Source: Psychroflexus sediminis (GTDB lineage: Bacteria > Bacteroidota > Bacteroidia > Flavobacteriales > Flavobacteriaceae). From it: a DNA stretch of 64,000 nt. Below the pieces are notes generated by a model, which made no database searches, was not told the DNA's origin, and was given only the letters and a program-made list of their open reading frames with translations. The stretch is from NCBI RefSeq assembly GCF_900099815.1, contig NZ_FNCW01000004.1, positions 186,001 through 250,000 of the forward strand. Reading direction: 5' to 3'. Shown one piece after another: positions 45,484 to 54,951 of this stretch (position 1 is the stretch's first letter; each line of letters starts with the position of its first letter). Position numbers and translations under genes: made by a program.

Positions 45484-47892
45484 ATGAAAAGACTTATTGG
45501 AATTACCTTTTTATTCATCACCACCATAGCAGGTGCACAAACTTTCGACACTTTAAAAGACAAAGAAATGCTCACTAAAGAAGAGGGTTTTTTTGATTTT
45601 TGGTATTCCCAGGAAGAGGATAAAATTTACCTGCAGGTAGACCGGCTTGACCAGGAGTTTATCTATGTGAATTCACTGACCAGTGGTCTGGGCTCCAACG
45701 ATATTGGTTTGGACCGCGGTAAGCTGGGCAAGACCGCCATCGTCAAGTTTCAGCGTGCGGGAAATAAGCTGTTACTGATGCAGCCCAATCAGGATTATAG
45801 AGCCAATACCGACAATGCGCTGGAACGTCGAAGCGTCGAACAGGCTTTTGCCAAATCGGTGTTGTTTGGTTTTGAAATCATAGACGAAAGCGAAAAGGCA
45901 TTCCTGATCGACTTTACGCCCTTTATGATGCGAGATGCTTACGGAATTTCTAAACAATTAAAGCAACAAAAACAAGGCACTTATAAAGTAGACCAAAGCA
46001 AAAGCGCCTTGGCGATGCAACGGACCAAAACCTTTCCAAAAAACACAGAATTTGAAGCCCTGCTCACTTTTACCGGTGATGCTGAAGGCAGAAACATCCG
46101 CTCGGTTGCTCCAGATGCTTCCAACCTGACAGTCACCCAACACCACAGCTTCGTGCAGCTGCCCGATGATGGGTATCAAAAACGCGAATTTGATACTCGA
46201 AGCGGAGCCAATTTTATTTCCTATCAGGATTATGCAACTCCCATCTTTGAGCCCTTGACCAAACGCTACATCATACGGCATCGCCTGGAAAAAAAGAACC
46301 CTAAAGCCAAAGTTAGCGAAGCCAAAGAGCCAATTATTTATTACTTAGACCCGGGAACTCCGGAGCCTGTCAGATCCGCTCTGCTGGAAGGTGCCCGGTG
46401 GTGGGACCAGGCCTTTGAAGCCATAGGGTATAGGAATGCTTTCCAGGTGAAGATGCTTCCTGCCGAGGCCGATCCCATGGATTTGAGGTATAACATGATT
46501 CAGTGGGTACACCGTTCCACTCGCGGCTGGAGTTATGGCGCGAGTGTAGTGGATCCACGAACCGGTGAAATTTTGAAAGGCCACGTGAGTTTAGGAAGCC
46601 TCAGGATTCGCCAGGATTTCATGATCGCCCAGGCCTTGATGAACCGCCCTTTTGCCACTTCAGATGACAATTACGAACCCATGCTGGACATGGCTTTGGC
46701 CAGAATTCGTCAGCTGTCTGCTCACGAAGTCGGGCATACCCTTGGTTTTGCCCATAACTTTGCAGCCAGCACCAATGCAGATGCCAGCGTGATGGATTAC
46801 CCCCACCCCAATTTAAAACTGGAACAAAATCAAATCGACTTCTCCGAAGCCTATGATACGGACATTGGTCCATGGGACAAAGTGACTGTGGCTTACAGTT
46901 ACGGCGAGAGCAATACTGAACAGACCGAAAAAGAATACCTGAATTCTGTTTTAAAACAGGCCCAAGATGCGGGTTTACAATTTATCAGCGATGCCGATGC
47001 ACGTCCTCAGGGAGGAGCGCATGCTTACGCCCATTTGTGGGATAATGCAAAAAACGCTTCTGAAGAATTAAACCGTATTTTGGAACTTCGTCAAAAAGCC
47101 ATTTCCAATTTCTCTGAAGACAATATCAAGACAGGAGAAGCCTATTCAGTTTTAGAAGATGTGTTTGTGCCTTTGTATTTTTTCCATCGCTATCAAACCG
47201 AAGCCAGTGTCAAACTCATAGGCGGCTTAAATTACAACTACGCCACCAAGGGAAGTGACTTAAAGCCTGTAGAGATGATTCCAAGACTAGAACAGGAGAA
47301 AGCCCTGAGTACCGTTCTCAGAACTCTTCACGCTGAAACTTTGGCGATTCCAAAGCCTATTCTAGACCTGTTCCCTCCGCGAGCTTTTGGTTATGCCAGA
47401 AGCCGCGAATCTTTCAAAAGCAATACAGGTGTCAGTTTTGATGCCCTTGGCGCTGCCGCTACTGCAAGTGATATGAGCTTAGGCTTATTGCTACATCCAG
47501 AGCGGGCCAACCGGTTGATACAACAGAACGCTCTGGAGGATTCCAGTGTAAGCCTGGAACAAGTCCTGCGAGAGTTGGTGGAACACACATTCGAAAAAAA
47601 ACACAAATCTGATTACCTGAATGAAGTCCAGAACAGCATTAATTTCAATGTATTAAAACATGTGATGAATCTTTCAGCTAGCAAAAGAAGTATTCCGCAA
47701 GTCAAAGCTCTGGCCAACGAAACCTTAGGTGAGTTGAAAAACAGCTTCAGTAAAACTGATTCCGAGGTTTCAAAAGAAATGACTTACCGCATTGAAAAAT
47801 TTATGGAAGACCCCGAAGAGTTTAAGGTGATTCCTTCACCAGCAATCCCGGATGGAAGCCCCATTGGAAGTTTTCAGTGTTTGAATGAATAA
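45484..47892 (+). CDS. Secreted zinc-dependent metalloprotease (DUF5117-type)
   Basis: An 802-residue protein with an N-terminal signal peptide (about 1-18, ending AGAQ). A large N-terminal DUF5117-like domain includes IYLQVDRLDQEFIYVNSL. The metallopeptidase domain carries HEVGHTLGFAH with zinc ligands His414, His418 and His424 and catalytic Glu415, followed by VMDYPHPN, which fits a met-turn. A C-terminal helical region (DUF4953-like) closes the protein. There is no T9SS C-terminal domain, so it probably stays periplasmic or is anchored otherwise. Substrates are unknown. Confidence 0.9.
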   Translation: MKRLIGITFLFITTIAGAQTFDTLKDKEMLTKEEGFFDFWYSQEEDKIYLQVDRLDQEFIYVNSLTSGLGSNDIGLDRGKLGKTAIVKFQRAGNKLLLMQPNQDYRANTDNALERRSVEQAFAKSVLFGFEIIDESEKAFLIDFTPFMMRDAYGISKQLKQQKQGTYKVDQSKSALAMQRTKTFPKNTEFEALLTFTGDAEGRNIRSVAPDASNLTVTQHHSFVQLPDDGYQKREFDTRSGANFISYQDYATPIFEPLTKRYIIRHRLEKKNPKAKVSEAKEPIIYYLDPGTPEPVRSALLEGARWWDQAFEAIGYRNAFQVKMLPAEADPMDLRYNMIQWVHRSTRGWSYGASVVDPRTGEILKGHVSLGSLRIRQDFMIAQALMNRPFATSDDNYEPMLDMALARIRQLSAHEVGHTLGFAHNFAASTNADASVMDYPHPNLKLEQNQIDFSEAYDTDIGPWDKVTVAYSYGESNTEQTEKEYLNSVLKQAQDAGLQFISDADARPQGGAHAYAHLWDNAKNASEELNRILELRQKAISNFSEDNIKTGEAYSVLEDVFVPLYFFHRYQTEASVKLIGGLNYNYATKGSDLKPVEMIPRLEQEKALSTVLRTLHAETLAIPKPILDLFPPRAFGYARSRESFKSNTGVSFDALGAAATASDMSLGLLLHPERANRLIQQNALEDSSVSLEQVLRELVEHTFEKKHKSDYLNEVQNSINFNVLKHVMNLSASKRSIPQVKALANETLGELKNSFSKTDSEVSKEMTYRIEKFMEDPEEFKVIPSPAIPDGSPIGSFQCLNE

Positions 47893-48284
47893 ACCTTGAA
47901 TTTATTTTCATCCCCTGAATGCCTTATGAGACCTTGTTAAAACTATAGCGGTAGCTGTATATCGGGCTGAGACCAGAATTTGCTGAATTTGTAAGAGAAC
48001 AGCAAAAGCCACACAGAATTCATAAGGATAAATGTAGCGATACGCTTTTGTGAAATTTGTTTCATCTCAGGAATTATCACTGCCTCAATATTTTTAGGAA
48101 ATAAGTTTTAAAAATTTCAGATTTTAACATATTTAAAGAAAAGGCCTTAATTCTTTGCAAATCAGGCATCTCCACTTTAAATACAAGAGTTTTCTTAAAC
48201 TGAATTAAAAAATGAATACAGAATTAATTTGGCCAGTATTGATAAATTGCTACTTTTATCTTAATACTAACTTAAATTTATTTT
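47893..48284. other. Gene-free interval upstream of the subtilisin
   Basis: About 390 bases with no reading frame, no terminator of note and only a weak promoter-like TACTTTTA at about 48251-48258. Confidence 0.4.
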
Positions 48285-49553
48285 ATGAAACATTATTTTA
48301 ATTTCAAATTTCTACTGTTTGCGACCTTTGCATTAAGCTTATTTTCCTGTTCTGAGGAGGTGGATTCTGATAGTCTGCAAAACATTAAGGAACTAGACAG
48401 TTTTGATTCGGCAAATACTGTTGGGGAATCACAGTTTATTCCCGGACAATATATCGTTGTTCTTAATGGCAATCTAACAGAGAAAAACGCTTCTCTAACC
48501 AGTGAAGATGCTCGCGGAAATGTTTTAGACCTTTTACAAACGATACTGTCTGAAAGCAAATCTTCAGCAACTCTAGAGCCTGTAAATGTTTACGCAAGAT
48601 CTATTGCCGGAGCTACTTTAAAATTAACAGAAACACAAGCCGATCTTTTAAGAAAAGACAAGCGAGTGAGCTATGTTGAACAGGATCGAATTGTTCAATT
48701 TGCTCCGCCTTGCGGGACTCCAAACGGAGGGCCTTGTGATCCAACCGATCCGGTTGATGATGGTGGCGGCGGAGACACGTCTTCTCAGGAAACCCCTTGG
48801 GGAATTACACGGGTCAATGGTGCAACCGGTTATACCGGAACCAATGTAGCCTGGGTATTAGATTCTGGTATCGATTTAGATCATCCGGATTTAAATGTAG
48901 ACGCCTCTCGCGGATACAATGCCTTCACTTCTGGAAGAGATGGAAAATCTACGGATGATGGAAACGGTCACGGTACACACGTCGCCGGAACCATCGCAGC
49001 TTTAAATAACTCTGTTGGGGTTATTGGTGTTGCTCCTGGAGCAACTGTGGTCCCTGTAAAAGTACTGGACTCCAGAGGATCGGGTTCTTATTCTGGTGTG
49101 ATTGCCGGCGTAGATCACGTTGCTGCCAATGGCTCTGCTGGTGATGTTGCCAACATGAGTCTGGGGGGACCTGTCTCTGTAGCCCTTGAAGATGCTATTA
49201 AAGCTGCTGCTCAGCAAGGAATTAATTTTATGCTTGCGGCCGGAAATGAAGCACAGGATGCTAATAATGTATCTCCTGCTCGAGTGAACGGAACTAATAT
49301 TTATACAATTTCCGCGATGAGTCAGGGTGACAACTGGGCCAGCTTCTCCAACTTTGGAAATCCGCCAGTAGATTACTGCGCACCAGGAGTTTCAGTTAAA
49401 TCCACCTGGAAAGACGGAGCTTACAACACCATTAGCGGTACTTCCATGGCAACGCCACATGCTGCCGGTGTATTATTACTGGGTGCTGCAAGTACAAGCG
49501 GTACAGTAAACGGTGATCCTGATGGCACTGCTGATGCTATCATCACTCACTAA
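48285..49553 (+). CDS. Subtilisin-like S8 serine protease, lipoprotein
   Basis: A 422-residue protease. The signal ends LFSCSEE (lipid Cys at about residue 22), so it is membrane-anchored before maturation. A propeptide of the inhibitor I9 type follows (QFIPGQYIVVLNG, VSYVEQDRIVQ). The catalytic triad is Asp193 (WVLDSGIDLDHPDL), His229 (GNGHGTHVAGT) and Ser387 (GTSMATPHAAG). Cleavage after the propeptide would release the mature enzyme from its lipid anchor. It ends soon after the domain and has no sorting domain. A strong terminator follows. Confidence 0.95.
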   Translation: MKHYFNFKFLLFATFALSLFSCSEEVDSDSLQNIKELDSFDSANTVGESQFIPGQYIVVLNGNLTEKNASLTSEDARGNVLDLLQTILSESKSSATLEPVNVYARSIAGATLKLTETQADLLRKDKRVSYVEQDRIVQFAPPCGTPNGGPCDPTDPVDDGGGGDTSSQETPWGITRVNGATGYTGTNVAWVLDSGIDLDHPDLNVDASRGYNAFTSGRDGKSTDDGNGHGTHVAGTIAALNNSVGVIGVAPGATVVPVKVLDSRGSGSYSGVIAGVDHVAANGSAGDVANMSLGGPVSVALEDAIKAAAQQGINFMLAAGNEAQDANNVSPARVNGTNIYTISAMSQGDNWASFSNFGNPPVDYCAPGVSVKSTWKDGAYNTISGTSMATPHAAGVLLLGAASTSGTVNGDPDGTADAIITH

Positions 49554-49578
49554 TCAAAAAATTATATTACACTTTCAT

Positions 49579-49607
49579 AAGAGCCGATTCTGTCGGCTCT
49601 TTTTTAT
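49579..49607 (+). terminator. Terminator of the subtilisin gene
   Basis: AAGAGCCGA and TCGGCTCTT form a 9-bp stem with a five-base loop, followed by a T tract 26 bases after the stop codon. Confidence 0.9.
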
Positions 49608-49625
49608 TTTATAACGATTACATTT

Positions 49626-49866
49626 AAATAAGTCTAGCCCTCCATCCACAGGATATACCTCGACAGGCTCTGCAGCCAGTGTCACTGTTTCACGAGTTCA
49701 CGCGCGATTGTATCGCACGTTGGCACAAAATAATTGGTGATTTCAAACTTAGCTTGTTGACTTATAAGTAAACCATCTATCCACGAAACTTGTTGCACTC
49801 CAGGTCAATATTCCTCGCGTTACAATCGCGCCTCAGCTACTCTTTTTTATTTGACCCATAACCTTC
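49626..49866. repeat. Tandem repeat copy A: duplicated gene 3' end plus REP-like pair
   Basis: A 241-base unit repeated next to it at 49867-50105, with a third partial copy inside the following gene. Its left 60 bases match the 3' coding end of the gene at 50084-50383, in the same orientation. A palindrome GCGAT-TGT-ATCGC lies at 49704-49716, and an inverted relative of it at about 49814-49829. Confidence 0.85.
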
Positions 49867-50105
49867 AAATAGTCTGGCCCTCCATCCACAGGATATACCT
49901 CGACCGGCTCTGCAGCCTGGGTACTGTTTCGCGAGTTCACGTGCGATTGTATCGCGCGTTGGCATAAAAGAATTGGTGATTTCAGACTTAGCTTGATGAT
50001 TTATAAGTAAACCATCTCCACGAAAGTTGTTACACTCCAGGTCAAGGTTCCTCGCGATACAATCGCGCCTCAGCTACTATTTTTTATTTGACCCCTATAA
50101 CCTTC
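49867..50105. repeat. Tandem repeat copy B: duplicated gene 3' end plus REP-like pair
   Basis: A 239-base unit closely similar to copy A. Read on the minus strand its gene-derived part still encodes EPVEVYPVDGGPDYLKV, matching the C-terminus of the small lipoprotein. The inverted palindromes GCGAT-TGT-ATCGC (49943-49955) and GCGAT-ACA-ATCGC (50054-50066) lie about 100 bases apart. The right end includes the true 3' end and stop codon of the lipoprotein gene. Confidence 0.85.
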
Positions 50106-50383
50106 AAATAGTCTGGCCCCCCATCCACAGGATATCCCTCAATGGGTTCTGCAGTTAAAGTAATTGTCTTACCTATATAGTCATCTAAGTCTACCCTCTC
50201 ACTCATTAAAGCATACAGGGAATCCTTCGTTTGAAGTGTATGCGTTCCGTATTGGTAGCTGGTAATGCCCTGAGCCTGCAAAAGCCCTGTATACTCTGAC
50301 ATAGAAGGTGTATTAAAATCGTTATGTTGTGTACTGCAGGTCAGTAAACATAAGGCAAGAACTGTATATGCAAGTGTTTTCAT
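50084..50383 (-). CDS. Small lipoprotein with 3' end amplified downstream
   Basis: A 99-residue protein starting MKTLAYTVLALCLLTCSTQ, a lipoprotein signal with the lipid Cys at residue 16. The remainder reads like a small OB-fold or beta-barrel domain, with YIGKTITLTAEPIEGYPVDG and PDYLKVIGVK at the end. No known family is recognised. Its last 20 or so codons occur again in two degenerate tandem copies just downstream, which shows that the 3' end has been a site of repeated local duplication. The gene itself is intact. Confidence 0.65.
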   Translation of the reverse strand: MKTLAYTVLALCLLTCSTQHNDFNTPSMSEYTGLLQAQGITSYQYGTHTLQTKDSLYALMSERVDLDDYIGKTITLTAEPIEGYPVDGGPDYLKVIGVK

Positions 50384-50604
50384 GATATTTTTTTTGAAAA
50401 GTTAGTATTTTTTAAACAACCCGCCTGTTACAGGGAATGGGTTTTTATCGATTAAAAGAAATTTTAAAACTCTGCCAGCGTCGCTCCTCACCTGGACTTA
50501 GGATACCCGTTGCTTCACTACATCTTAAAAGCATTTATTTTAGGCAAACTAACTTAAAATCAGCCTGACAGTTCCTGAGTTTATAATTAATCTCGGATGT
50601 AGTA

Positions 50605-51033
50605 TCAGTATTCGAAAAGCTCCAGACATTTCTCCCGCTCAACACCGGAAATCAAAGCAATGCTATACCAGGATTTTTGAGCGACTTCCTCACAGGAAAT
50701 ATGGATTTGATGCCCGAATGCAGAAGCATCTGCAATGGAGGCGCCATACACCACTTTTCCGATCCCGGCCCAAAGTATCGCACTCATACACATGGGGCAA
50801 GGCTCTACGGTAGAATAAAGCGTCAGAGTCCTGGCATAGGTATACTTTAAACGTTTCAATTGCTGAATCACATTGATTTCGGCATGCGCCACAGGTCCGT
50901 CCTGTTTTGTGGTGTTGTAAGCTTCTACAGACTGCTGCTCTTCAGTGACGATCACCGCACCAAAGGGAGTGTGGCCTAACTTTGCATGTTCCATGGCTTT
51001 ATGCATCCAGTACTGCTGATCCTTAGATATCAT
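50605..51033 (-). CDS. Nucleoside/tRNA-type deaminase (CDA fold)
   Basis: A 142-residue zinc enzyme of the cytidine-deaminase superfamily. His50 and Glu52 in VAHAEIN supply a zinc ligand and the proton shuttle, and Cys79 and Cys82 in EPCPMCM complete the site. The short length and the terminal Glu/Phe-rich segment fit the guanine deaminase or TadA-like nucleoside deaminase group; the sequence alone does not separate these. No neighbour helps, as flanking genes are unrelated. Confidence 0.87.
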   Translation of the reverse strand: MISKDQQYWMHKAMEHAKLGHTPFGAVIVTEEQQSVEAYNTTKQDGPVAHAEINVIQQLKRLKYTYARTLTLYSTVEPCPMCMSAILWAGIGKVVYGASIADASAFGHQIHISCEEVAQKSWYSIALISGVEREKCLELFEY

Positions 51034-51242
51034 TTTAAATTTAATTTAGATCCTTTACTTCAACACAAATGACTAACAAAACAAGATGAACATTCGTATT
51101 CAAGTCTATCCGTCAAGTTTTAGGAAGTATAAAGATAAACTCATCTCAAAAACAATATTCAAAATTAACGTTAACCTTAAAAAACTCCTTATTTTTTCAT
51201 TATAACATCAAAAAATGATAACTTTAAGTAAAACGCATCAAA

Positions 51243-51758
51243 ATGTCTCATAAATCACTTTCCTCTTTTTTTAAAAAAAACCAAAAGTCAAAAATAGCTC
51301 GAATTTCTTTGAATTTTTCAAGTCTGGTTTTAGGACTGGCCGTCTTTTCCATGCTATGGCCTACCAAAAGTTTCTCCCAGACCACATGCCCTTCAATTCA
51401 TGTCAAAATTCAGAATATAGATAACAGTACCGGGATTATCGCCTGTGCTATTTTTGAATCCAAAGAAGGATTTCCGGATAAATTCATGAAGATGGGATAT
51501 AAGGTCATGACCACACAAATCGAAGGAAAAGAGGCCAGTTTTAAATTTTCAGATATCAAACCCGGAACCTATGCCATTGTTGTTATCCATGATGAAAACC
51601 TCAACGGCGAACTCGATTCCAATCTATTTGGAATTCCTACCGAAGGCTACGGGTTTTCCAGTGGTGCAGAAGTTAAAATGAGTGCGCCCTCGTTTTCTGA
51701 AGCTCAATTTTTATATACCGGCGGAGATCTGAAACTGTCTATTCCTATCAACTACTAA
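51243..51758 (+). CDS. DUF2141 exported protein
   Basis: A 171-residue protein with an N-terminal hydrophobic segment (about 22-45) ending SFSQ, probably a signal peptide with a long charged N-region. The mature part matches DUF2141: VKIQNIDNSTGIIACAIFE, then FKFSDIKPGTYAIVVIHDENLNGELDSN and GIPTEGYGFSSGA. The DENLNGELD loop resembles a calcium-binding turn. The function is unknown. It converges on the BCCT gene, with 23 bases between stops. Confidence 0.85.
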   Translation: MSHKSLSSFFKKNQKSKIARISLNFSSLVLGLAVFSMLWPTKSFSQTTCPSIHVKIQNIDNSTGIIACAIFESKEGFPDKFMKMGYKVMTTQIEGKEASFKFSDIKPGTYAIVVIHDENLNGELDSNLFGIPTEGYGFSSGAEVKMSAPSFSEAQFLYTGGDLKLSIPINY

Positions 51759-51781
51759 ATCCTAAGTTGAGAGCTCCAGTC

Positions 51782-53299
51782 TCATTTACCCGTGTTCAAC
51801 TGATCATCTTTTTTAAGGCTTTTAAGCAAAGACAAACTCACAAAAAACAGGATTATTGCAAACGGGAATCCCGTGGAGATGGAAGCCGACTGTAGAGCAG
51901 ACAAGCCACCTCCAACCAGCAGGGCAATAGCTATGGCTCCTTCCATAAAAGCCCAGAATACCTTTTGTCCTTTTGGAGCATCCAATTTGCCTCCGGAGGT
52001 CATAAAGTCAACAACCAGAGAACCGCTATCCGAAGAAGTTATAAAAAAAGTAGCCACCAGAAAAACACTCAGTACGGCAGTAATCTTATAATATGGCAGG
52101 TGTTCTAACATTTTGAACAGGCCCAGAGAACTGTCATCAGAGACGATTTGAGCTAAATCTATACCGGTATTGAGTTGCATGTCTATGGCTGTGCCGCCTA
52201 ATACGGACATCCAGAGCATCGAAAATAAGGAAGGCACCACCAGGCCATACATAGCGATGTCTCTAAGCGTCCTGCCTTTGGAAATTCTGGCGATAAAGGT
52301 CCCCACAAATGGGGACCAGGAAATCCACCACACCCAATAAAACATCGACCAGGATTTAAACCATTTTCCTTCTTCCCCGTACTGATTTCTGTAGGTGCTT
52401 ATTTCAAAAAAATCGGTCATATAAAGACCCAGACTCTCTACGAAGCCATCAAGCAGAAAGACCGTTGAACCTGCTGCCAAAACAAAAAATAAGAGCAGCA
52501 AAGCAATAACTATATTCAGGTTGCTCAGGTATTTCAAACCTTTGTTTAATCCTGAAAGTACAGAAAGGGTGGCTATCAGCGTAATTCCGGCAATAGATAA
52601 AACCTGGAGGTTAATTGTACTGGACAGGCCCGATAATTCTGATATTCCCGATGAAAACTGAACCGCCCCAAAACCCAGTGTTGTGGCTAAACCAAACAAA
52701 GTGGCCAGGACGGCAATAACATCGATGGCATAGCCCGCAAAAGAGTTCATATACTTTCCAAAAAGCGGTTTTAGAGTAGATTTTATCGATAAAGCTGCTT
52801 TTTTATTGAAGGTGAAATAAGCCAAAGCCATCCCCAGTAAGGTATAAATCCCCCAGACATGAAATCCATAGTGAAAAAAGGTGTGTTTCATCGCCAGCTT
52901 CGATTTTTGTACTCCGCTGAGTCCCTCCTGTATGGGATTGCTGAAATGCAACATGGGTTCGGCTACACTGAAATAAACCAGGCCAATCCCCATGCCTGCG
53001 GAAAACAACATGGCAATCCACGAAAACTTGCTAAAATCAGGACGGGCATCTTCCCCCCCTATTCTTATGTTCCCAAATTTGCTAAAAGCCAGGTAGATCA
53101 CGAAAAACAAAAAATAGTTTATGGCTATGGTGATGAACCACCCAAAATGTTCTGACATATATCCCCTGAAGATTGAGAATCCTGTTTCAGCCTGCTCATC
53201 GAAAATGATGGTGAGGCTTACAAAAATCAGGGTGATTAAAGCAGATGGAATAAATACTGGCTTGGATATATCAAAGTATTTATTTTTATAATTTCTCAT
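51782..53299 (-). CDS. BCCT-family betaine/choline/carnitine transporter
   Basis: A 505-residue secondary transporter with about 12 membrane helices. The aromatic substrate cage region is visible in FYWVWWISWSPFVGTFIARISKGRT, part of the BCCT signature. SAGMGIGLVYFSVAEPMLHF, with its glycine-rich stretch, corresponds to the sodium- or proton-coupling helix 1. It would import a quaternary amine osmolyte such as glycine betaine, as expected for a marine organism. No osmosensory C-terminal extension of the BetP type is obvious. Confidence 0.93.
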   Translation of the reverse strand: MRNYKNKYFDISKPVFIPSALITLIFVSLTIIFDEQAETGFSIFRGYMSEHFGWFITIAINYFLFFVIYLAFSKFGNIRIGGEDARPDFSKFSWIAMLFSAGMGIGLVYFSVAEPMLHFSNPIQEGLSGVQKSKLAMKHTFFHYGFHVWGIYTLLGMALAYFTFNKKAALSIKSTLKPLFGKYMNSFAGYAIDVIAVLATLFGLATTLGFGAVQFSSGISELSGLSSTINLQVLSIAGITLIATLSVLSGLNKGLKYLSNLNIVIALLLLFFVLAAGSTVFLLDGFVESLGLYMTDFFEISTYRNQYGEEGKWFKSWSMFYWVWWISWSPFVGTFIARISKGRTLRDIAMYGLVVPSLFSMLWMSVLGGTAIDMQLNTGIDLAQIVSDDSSLGLFKMLEHLPYYKITAVLSVFLVATFFITSSDSGSLVVDFMTSGGKLDAPKGQKVFWAFMEGAIAIALLVGGGLSALQSASISTGFPFAIILFFVSLSLLKSLKKDDQLNTGK

Positions 53300-53681
53300 A
53301 CTGATCTATTGTCGACTAAAGAAAAAACCTTGATAAAATTAGAATGTGCGGAGTCACTGCGTTTTTTTTTACACCTGCCGGCATTGAACAAGACCAGCGT
53401 GGAGTCCGATCGTAGTGTGCGATAAACTTAAAATTAATAAGCGTTTTCTGCATGTCTTAGGTATGGTCTCATTTTACTTTTGAAAGCAATTTAAAAGAAA
53501 TTAAAGTCTGTGCGCTGAAAACAAAAAGCTTTTAGGATTTAATAACATGTATTGAATTATAGAATTCGTGTTTATAAGCGGTCTAAGTCTTATTTTTACC
53601 TCGAAAATTCAAAACCTGAAGTCTTAATCAAGCTCTCTCTTACATAATTATGAATATCACGATCACAATGACCCGGACCAA
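53300..53681. other. Gene-free interval between BCCT and acyltransferase genes
   Basis: About 380 bases between two divergently transcribed genes. I find no reading frame, stable hairpin or exact TAnnTTTG match that can be assigned. Confidence 0.4.
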
Positions 53682-54218
53682 ATGGGTTTAGCTAAATGTA
53701 TATTTCAATCGCTCTTAGGCTGGTCTATCGAAGGTGAGTTTGATAAAAAAGTCAGGAAAACCGTGGTTACGGTTTCGCCACATACCAGCTGGCACGATTT
53801 CTATATAGGAGCCTTAACCCGAAAAATCGTTAATGTTCCCATACACTATGTTGCCAAAAAGGAACTCTTTGACTCTCCTTTTGGCTGGTATTTCAAATGG
53901 ATGGGCGGCGAACCTATCGAGAGGGCTTCCAAGCAAAATAAGGTTGAACAAATCGTTGAACTCTTCAACTCCAAAGAGGAATTCCGTCTCGCGATTGCTC
54001 CGGAAGGGACCAGAAAAAAGGTAGACCGGTGGAAAAGTGGATTTTACTATATCGCTCACCAGGCAAACGTCCCTATCACTGCGGTCGCCTTCGATTACTC
54101 TACCAAAACCGTCAAAATTTCAGAGCCTTTTTACACCACGGGGAACTATGAAAAAGATTTACAAAACTTCCAGCGGTTTTATAGCGGCGTAGTCGGTAAA
54201 ATTCCCGAATATACCTAA
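53682..54218 (+). CDS. Short PlsC-like acyltransferase
   Basis: A 178-residue enzyme of the 1-acylglycerol-3-phosphate acyltransferase superfamily. The catalytic motif H-x4-D appears as SPHTSWHDFYIG, followed by GGEPIERASKQNK and the APEGTRKKVDRWKSGFYYIA motif that binds the phosphate. It is shorter than PlsC and lacks a clear N-terminal membrane helix, as in the small acyltransferases found in many Bacteroidota. It should acylate a lipid or a lipid-like acceptor. It is monocistronic. Confidence 0.85.
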   Translation: MGLAKCIFQSLLGWSIEGEFDKKVRKTVVTVSPHTSWHDFYIGALTRKIVNVPIHYVAKKELFDSPFGWYFKWMGGEPIERASKQNKVEQIVELFNSKEEFRLAIAPEGTRKKVDRWKSGFYYIAHQANVPITAVAFDYSTKTVKISEPFYTTGNYEKDLQNFQRFYSGVVGKIPEYT

Positions 54219-54429
54219 CGGGCCTTGAGACGCTTATTGCTTTTTCAAAGTATCCCTTTTTGTATTGGAGAGGTATGAAGCAGTCTTTTTGCATTTAAAA
54301 AATTAAACTTTTCGTATTTTGCAGGCTTTTACAACGAGAATATTAATTCGTAATCCTTATATTCGGTACAAAGACTTAAGCAAAACTTTTTGGCCTAAAT
54401 CATAAACCTGAAACGAAAACCGTTTTATT

Positions 54430-54888
54430 ATGCCTGACGTAAACTGGAGTGGAGAGTTACTGATCCTGATGAATGTGTCGATCGCAGCGATACTGACTGG
54501 CTTTATTGGCCTGGAAAGAGAAGCCAAAGATAAGCCTGCAGGTTTTAGAACCAATATGATCGTAGGAGGATCCTCGGCCCTCATTCTGTCGCTTGGAAAA
54601 GTCCTGGTTGAGAATTACATGCAAAGCGGGCTTCAGAACGTTATCCAGCCGGACCCCACACGTATTATTGAAGCCATCATTCTGGGCATTAGCTTTATAG
54701 GCGCGGGTACTATTTTAAAAGCCAATGCAGAAAGCAGGGTGTATTATCTTACCACTGCGGCCACCGTCCTGTTTTCGGCTGGTATTGGGATAGCCGTAGC
54801 CCTGGAACAGTATGTCCTTTCAGTCACAGCTACCTTATTATTACTTATCATCAACAGAGTCGCCAAGGCTATAAATAAAAAAGTCTGA
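54430..54888 (+). CDS. MgtC/SapB family membrane protein
   Basis: A 152-residue protein with four or five membrane helices. The family signature GFIGLEREAKDKPAGFRTNMIVG and a later GISFIGAGTILK are both present. The C-terminal ACT-like cytoplasmic domain of the long MgtC proteins is absent, so it belongs to the short SapB-type group. MgtC proteins are linked to growth in low magnesium and to acid or phosphate stress; a specific role is not visible here. Confidence 0.92.
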   Translation: MPDVNWSGELLILMNVSIAAILTGFIGLEREAKDKPAGFRTNMIVGGSSALILSLGKVLVENYMQSGLQNVIQPDPTRIIEAIILGISFIGAGTILKANAESRVYYLTTAATVLFSAGIGIAVALEQYVLSVTATLLLLIINRVAKAINKKV

Positions 54889-54951
54889 TCTTTTTTTAAT
54901 CGCCTTAAACTCACTTTTCAAACCTTAAACCAAACCTAATTTTAAATATCT

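Noticed and set aside
49626-50105. Considered as a CRISPR array
   Set aside because: Only two long units of about 240 bases with gene-derived content; there are no short regular repeats with unique spacers and no cas genes.
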